Part shown: positions 61,205 through 64,000 of the stretch, piece by piece
How the letters are laid out: each line of letters begins with the position of its first letter
Position numbering within the stretch: position 1 is the first letter of the stretch
Assembly (NCBI GenBank): GCA_000719025.1
Contig: JODP01000007.1
Span: 62,001-126,000, forward strand
DNA from: Kineosporia aurantiaca JCM 3230
GTDB lineage: Bacteria > Actinomycetota > Actinomycetes > Actinomycetales > Kineosporiaceae
DNA: 64,000 nt
Direction of reading: 5' to 3'
Made by a program: the position numbers and the translations under genes
The notes under the pieces: model-generated
The model's input: only the letters and a program-made list of their open reading frames with translations
What the model was told of the DNA's origin: nothing
The model's database searches: none

Positions 61205-62053
61205 ATGGAGCGACAGAAGGAACAGGACCTGTCCGGCAAGGTCGTGATCATCACCGGGGCGAGCCGGGGGATCGGGAAGCAGTCGGCGCAGGTCTTCGCC
61301 CGCCGCGGGGCCAAACTGGTGCTGACCGCACGGACCGTCGAGCCGGACAACACGCTTCCGGGCACGCTGGGCGAGACCCTGGCGCAGATTGCCGACCTTG
61401 GCGGGGAAGCGATCACGGTGCCGGCCGACCTGGCTTCGGAGGCCGACCTCAAGGGGATCGTCGACGCCGCGATCGAACGCTTCGGCGGGGTGGATGTTCT
61501 GATCAACAACGCGGCCGCGACCGCTGGGGACTTCTGGTCCCGGGGCTTCCTGGACCTGCCCCGGCAGGAGTGGCTCTACCAGTTCGACGTGAACACGCAC
61601 GCTCCGTTCACTCTGATGCAGCTGGTCACGCCAATCATGGAAAGCCGCGGGGGCGGCCGGATCCTCAACGTGACAACGGGCAGCGGTGAGGTGTTCCGCC
61701 TTCCCGAGGAACCGCCGAAGCTGGAGAGCTGGGGCGAGTTCAGTCTCTCGGTGCCGGGGTACTACGCGAGCAAGCGGGCTCTCGACCGGCTCGGCAACGC
61801 CGTGGCGCCCGACCTCGCCCGCCGGAACATCGCCGTGATCGGCCTGATGCCGGGTCTGGTGACCACTGAGATCGTGGAGTTGCGGATGCGCGAGGGCGGC
61901 CTGGACGAGAGCCAGGCCGTACCGATGGATGTACCGGCCCGGATGCTGGCCTATTTCGCCGCTTGCGCCGATCCGATGGAGTACACCGGGCGGCTGTTCT
62001 GGGCCGAGCGGGAACTGAAGGAGCTCGGGCTGGAGGCAGTGCCCGCGGGCTAG
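61205..62053 (+). CDS. SDR family oxidoreductase
   Basis: A 282-residue SDR: VVIITGASRGIGKQSAQVFARRGAKLVL, NNAAAT, VTTGSGEV, YYASKRALDRLGNAV (active-site Tyr/Lys). Longer than usual between the Ser and Tyr, with an inserted EPPKLESWGEF loop. Starts 20 bp after the TetR operator, so it is the main target of that regulator. Substrate unknown. Confidence 0.88.
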   Translation: MERQKEQDLSGKVVIITGASRGIGKQSAQVFARRGAKLVLTARTVEPDNTLPGTLGETLAQIADLGGEAITVPADLASEADLKGIVDAAIERFGGVDVLINNAAATAGDFWSRGFLDLPRQEWLYQFDVNTHAPFTLMQLVTPIMESRGGGRILNVTTGSGEVFRLPEEPPKLESWGEFSLSVPGYYASKRALDRLGNAVAPDLARRNIAVIGLMPGLVTTEIVELRMREGGLDESQAVPMDVPARMLAYFAACADPMEYTGRLFWAERELKELGLEAVPAG

Positions 62054-62056
62054 GGT

Positions 62057-62118
62057 CAGCCGGCTGGCGTGGTGAGGAGCGCCCCGCGTCAGCGCGAGAT
62101 CTCGCCACCAGCCGGCTG
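62057..62118. repeat. inverted repeat in convergent gap
   Basis: CAGCCGGCTGG (62057-62067) and CCAGCCGGCTG (62108-62118), perfect 11-bp arms 40 bp apart, 3 bp after the SDR stop. It could act as a terminator stem or be a remnant of a small repeat. Confidence 0.5.
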
Positions 62119-62220
62119 CGCTGGCCGGCCGTGGGCGCAGAGGCGCCCCGGCCGGATGGCGAAGCCCGGGACGTGGGTGGCCGATCCCACCCGGCCCAAG
62201 GCTCAACTGCTTGACCGCCG

Positions 62221-62242
62221 CCGCTGACGTGCCGCTGACGTG
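62221..62242. repeat. tandem 11-bp direct repeat
   Basis: CCGCTGACGTG twice head to tail, in the gap between the SDR and the convergent amidohydrolase. Nothing else is recognised in the 220-bp gap apart from the inverted repeat. Confidence 0.6.
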
Positions 62243-62274
62243 CGGCGGACGGCCCTGACCGTGACCGGATCCGC

Positions 62275-63594
62275 TCACGCGGAGAGGATCTGCCCGCCGA
62301 TCCAGACCGCTCGCACCTGCCCCCGCTCCGGTCGCCGGAGCACCTCGCCCAAGGGGGACCGCAGCAGACAGAGGTCGGCCGGACTTCCGGGGCGAATTGC
62401 CGGGAACGAGAAGTAGCTGGTCAGGGTCAGCTCGGCCGGCACTCGCTCGCCCGGACCGAGTGTCCGGCCCGAGGCGGTACGGCGGTCCCGGGCCGCGCGG
62501 ATCACCTCCCACGGATCGAGTGGCCCGAACGGGGCGTCGCTACTGGCGTGAACGAGCAGACCGGCTTCGATCAGAGACGCATGGCGGTACAGATGGGGGA
62601 GGTCGTCGGGATCGACCTCGCGCAGATAGTCGTCCCCGCGATCGGTGACGAAGGCGGGCTGGGTGACCACGGTCAGGCCTTTCAGCAGGTGCGGATCCGG
62701 GACGACGGCGGCGTGCTCGATCCGGTCGCCGTCACGCCGGCCCACCTCCTCCAGTACGGCCAGGGTCAGAACCAGTGCGATCCGGGTCACGCAATGCACG
62801 GCCACGCAACGGTTCTCCGAGCGGGCCGACAGAATCAGGTCCTTCAAGGCCGCATAGGTGGGCAGATCGTGATCGCGCAAGAGGATCTTCCGCGGTCCCA
62901 GCCGCAGGCCGTCCGGGGCTTCGCCCGCACCGAGCAGGGTCACCCGTTGCGGAAGAACGCTGATCAGGGCGGCCGCTTGCGCGTCCAGTTCCGCAGTGGC
63001 GTCGGTAACGGCGGTGATGCCCAGTTCGGCCAGGTGCTGTCCCCAAGGCAGAAGATCCGGTGGCGGATCGTCGAGCTGCTCCCGGAGCCGAGCGTCGTAG
63101 CGCCAGAGCCGCCCGTTGGGCCGGCCCCGGTCGTCCCTCTCGACGTCGGTCGTGTGGTCGAGCCGGATCTGTCGCAGGGCTGCCGAATTGAGGATCCACA
63201 GGGCGCCCCCGCGATGCTGGACCCGGGTGGGGCGGTTCCCCGTCAGCCGGTCCAGGGCCCAGCGGTCCAGAGGGCCGGCGATGCTCTCGTGGTACCCCGT
63301 CGCCCGGATCCAGGAACCCGGTGCGCTGTGCAGACGGGTGCCGAGATCCGGGCCCGGTGCCCGGTCGTGGCCCAGATCCACCGATCGCTCGCGCGCCGCA
63401 AGCGCGAGCAGGTGCAGGTGCCGATCATGCAGGCCAGGAATCAGCGCGCCGCCGCGGCCGTCCACGACCTCGGTTGCCGCTGCGGGCGCGGCTGCGCCCC
63501 TGGCCACCGGTCCGACTGCGACTACCCGGCCGCGGTCGATCCGGACGTCCTGGATGCGCCCGTTCGTCTCGACATTGCGGATGAGGATGCTCAT
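62275..63594 (-). CDS. amidohydrolase, YtcJ-like (amidohydrolase family 3)
   Basis: A 439-residue amidohydrolase: N-terminal IRNVETNGRIQDVRIDRGRVVAVGP sandwich, GALIPGLHDRHLHL (the usual DxHxH reads DRHLH), TGYHES, RIEHAAV, HASSDAPFGP and a C-terminal strand set. Somewhat shorter than common YtcJ proteins (about 530). Its start overlaps the CoA-transferase stop (ATGA), so it follows that gene in one operon. Confidence 0.86.
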   Translation of the reverse strand: MSILIRNVETNGRIQDVRIDRGRVVAVGPVARGAAAPAAATEVVDGRGGALIPGLHDRHLHLLALAARERSVDLGHDRAPGPDLGTRLHSAPGSWIRATGYHESIAGPLDRWALDRLTGNRPTRVQHRGGALWILNSAALRQIRLDHTTDVERDDRGRPNGRLWRYDARLREQLDDPPPDLLPWGQHLAELGITAVTDATAELDAQAAALISVLPQRVTLLGAGEAPDGLRLGPRKILLRDHDLPTYAALKDLILSARSENRCVAVHCVTRIALVLTLAVLEEVGRRDGDRIEHAAVVPDPHLLKGLTVVTQPAFVTDRGDDYLREVDPDDLPHLYRHASLIEAGLLVHASSDAPFGPLDPWEVIRAARDRRTASGRTLGPGERVPAELTLTSYFSFPAIRPGSPADLCLLRSPLGEVLRRPERGQVRAVWIGGQILSA

Positions 63595-64000
63595 CCGTGC
63601 AAGGTCTCGGCCACGACGTGCAGCATGGACACATCAATCAGCTGTGCCTGGTCCGAGGCCAGCGCATCCAGAGCGGTCAGCGCCGCTCGCACCCCGGTCA
63701 GAGGGTCGGCCAGCGCATCGCCCACGGGCAGGACCGCATCCTCGTCCCGGACGACCATCCCGGCGCAGGCCGCCACGTCGTCCCCAAATCCGATGGTGTT
63801 CGAGGCCCGGCCCCGCGCCGTGATCGAGAGCCAGCTCGTGCCCCCGGCGACGACCTCCTGAGCATCGATGCCGAGCTGGGCCAGCGCCCGGGGGCGGGAG
63901 GCCTCCAGCACCAGGTCGGCGTCGGCCACGAGCTCACGCAGGGCCTCGGTGTGCGAACGCAGATCCAGGCTGAGCATCTCGTGCCCGGCGTGCAGTTCGT
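63591..64000 (-). CDS. CaiB/BaiF family CoA-transferase (5' part outside window)
   Basis: C-terminal-side fragment on the minus strand that runs past base 64000. Visible: ADADLVLEASRPRALAQLGID, GTSWLSITARGR, GFGDDVAACAGMVV (Asp region) and PLTGVRAALTALDAL, the usual CaiB pattern. It ends soon after DVSMLHV, so this chain is shorter at the C-terminus than the copy at 50817 and may represent only part of a split transferase. Confidence 0.78.
   Translation of the reverse strand, partial: ELHAGHEMLSLDLRSHTEALRELVADADLVLEASRPRALAQLGIDAQEVVAGGTSWLSITARGRASNTIGFGDDVAACAGMVVRDEDAVLPVGDALADPLTGVRAALTALDALASDQAQLIDVSMLHVVAETLHG

Noticed and set aside
1..64000. CRISPR array, tRNA or rRNA genes, phage genes
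   Set aside because: No regularly spaced repeats, no cloverleaf or rRNA sequence and no phage structural or integrase proteins were seen on either strand.

Overview
The window is high-G+C DNA with dense, often 4-bp-overlapping genes (ATGA, GTGA and TAGTG junctions), many GTG starts, mycofactocin-type SDRs and a TetR/GntR/ArsR-rich regulator set. This points to an actinomycete (Actinomycetota). A genus cannot be assigned safely. No rRNA, tRNA or CRISPR was seen. Almost everything is catabolic: oxygenases and their electron carriers, dehydrogenases, CoA-ester beta-oxidation enzymes, hydrolases, one branched-chain-type ABC transporter and about eight transcription regulators. It reads as a large degradation island for a hydrophobic, probably cyclic or branched, substrate whose identity cannot be told from sequence.

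Left part (1-30151). The edge holds an SDR and a frameshifted TetR gene, then the remnant of an ISL3-type transposase. A minus-strand operon (alpha/beta hydrolase, APH-type kinase, acyl-CoA dehydrogenase) looks like a bacterial split version of the ACAD10/11 kinase-dehydrogenase. After a divergent TetR-SDR pair comes an operon of alpha/beta hydrolase, two ACMSD-type amidohydrolases, a Rieske ferredoxin, a NuoF-like flavoprotein and a [3Fe-4S] ferredoxin (7488-12575). Next is an operon with a Rieske oxygenase, a [2Fe-2S] ferredoxin, a 2-oxo-acid-dehydrogenase E1 alpha/beta pair and a free lipoyl domain (12672-16977). The matching E2 acyltransferase core is a separate convergent gene (17055-17792). 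Then follow a double-TetR regulator, an EthD-like protein, two aldehyde dehydrogenases, a mycofactocin-type SDR, a P450 with ferredoxin and ferredoxin reductase, and a DUF35-thiolase fusion. A shared 17-bp imperfect palindrome lies upstream of five transcription units here and suggests a single regulon.

Middle part (28584-48384). This holds a LIV-type ABC transporter (divergent lipoprotein, fused two-domain permease, two ATPases), an enoyl-CoA hydratase with an ArsR regulator, a KorAB 2-oxoacid:ferredoxin oxidoreductase, two beta-hydroxyacid dehydrogenases around an amidohydrolase, a thiolase, a 3-hydroxyacyl-CoA dehydrogenase, an AccD-AccA-type fused carboxyltransferase, a two-domain VOC protein and an acyl-CoA ligase.

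Right part (48474-64000). This holds a DoxX protein, a GntR regulator, a TesB thioesterase, a CaiB-type CoA-transferase, an SDR, a two-gene MaoC hydratase, a CoxE-like VWA protein and its MoxR ATPase, a probably heteromeric pair of acyl-CoA dehydrogenases, two more SDRs around a TetR gene with a clear palindromic operator, a YtcJ-like amidohydrolase and the end of another CoA-transferase.

A plausible overall logic (inference) is uptake by the ABC system, oxygenation by P450 and/or Rieske enzymes fed by the local ferredoxins and reductases, oxidation by SDR/ALDH, activation to CoA esters, beta-oxidation by hetero-oligomeric enzymes, and 2-oxo-acid cleavage by the E1/E2 and KorAB systems.
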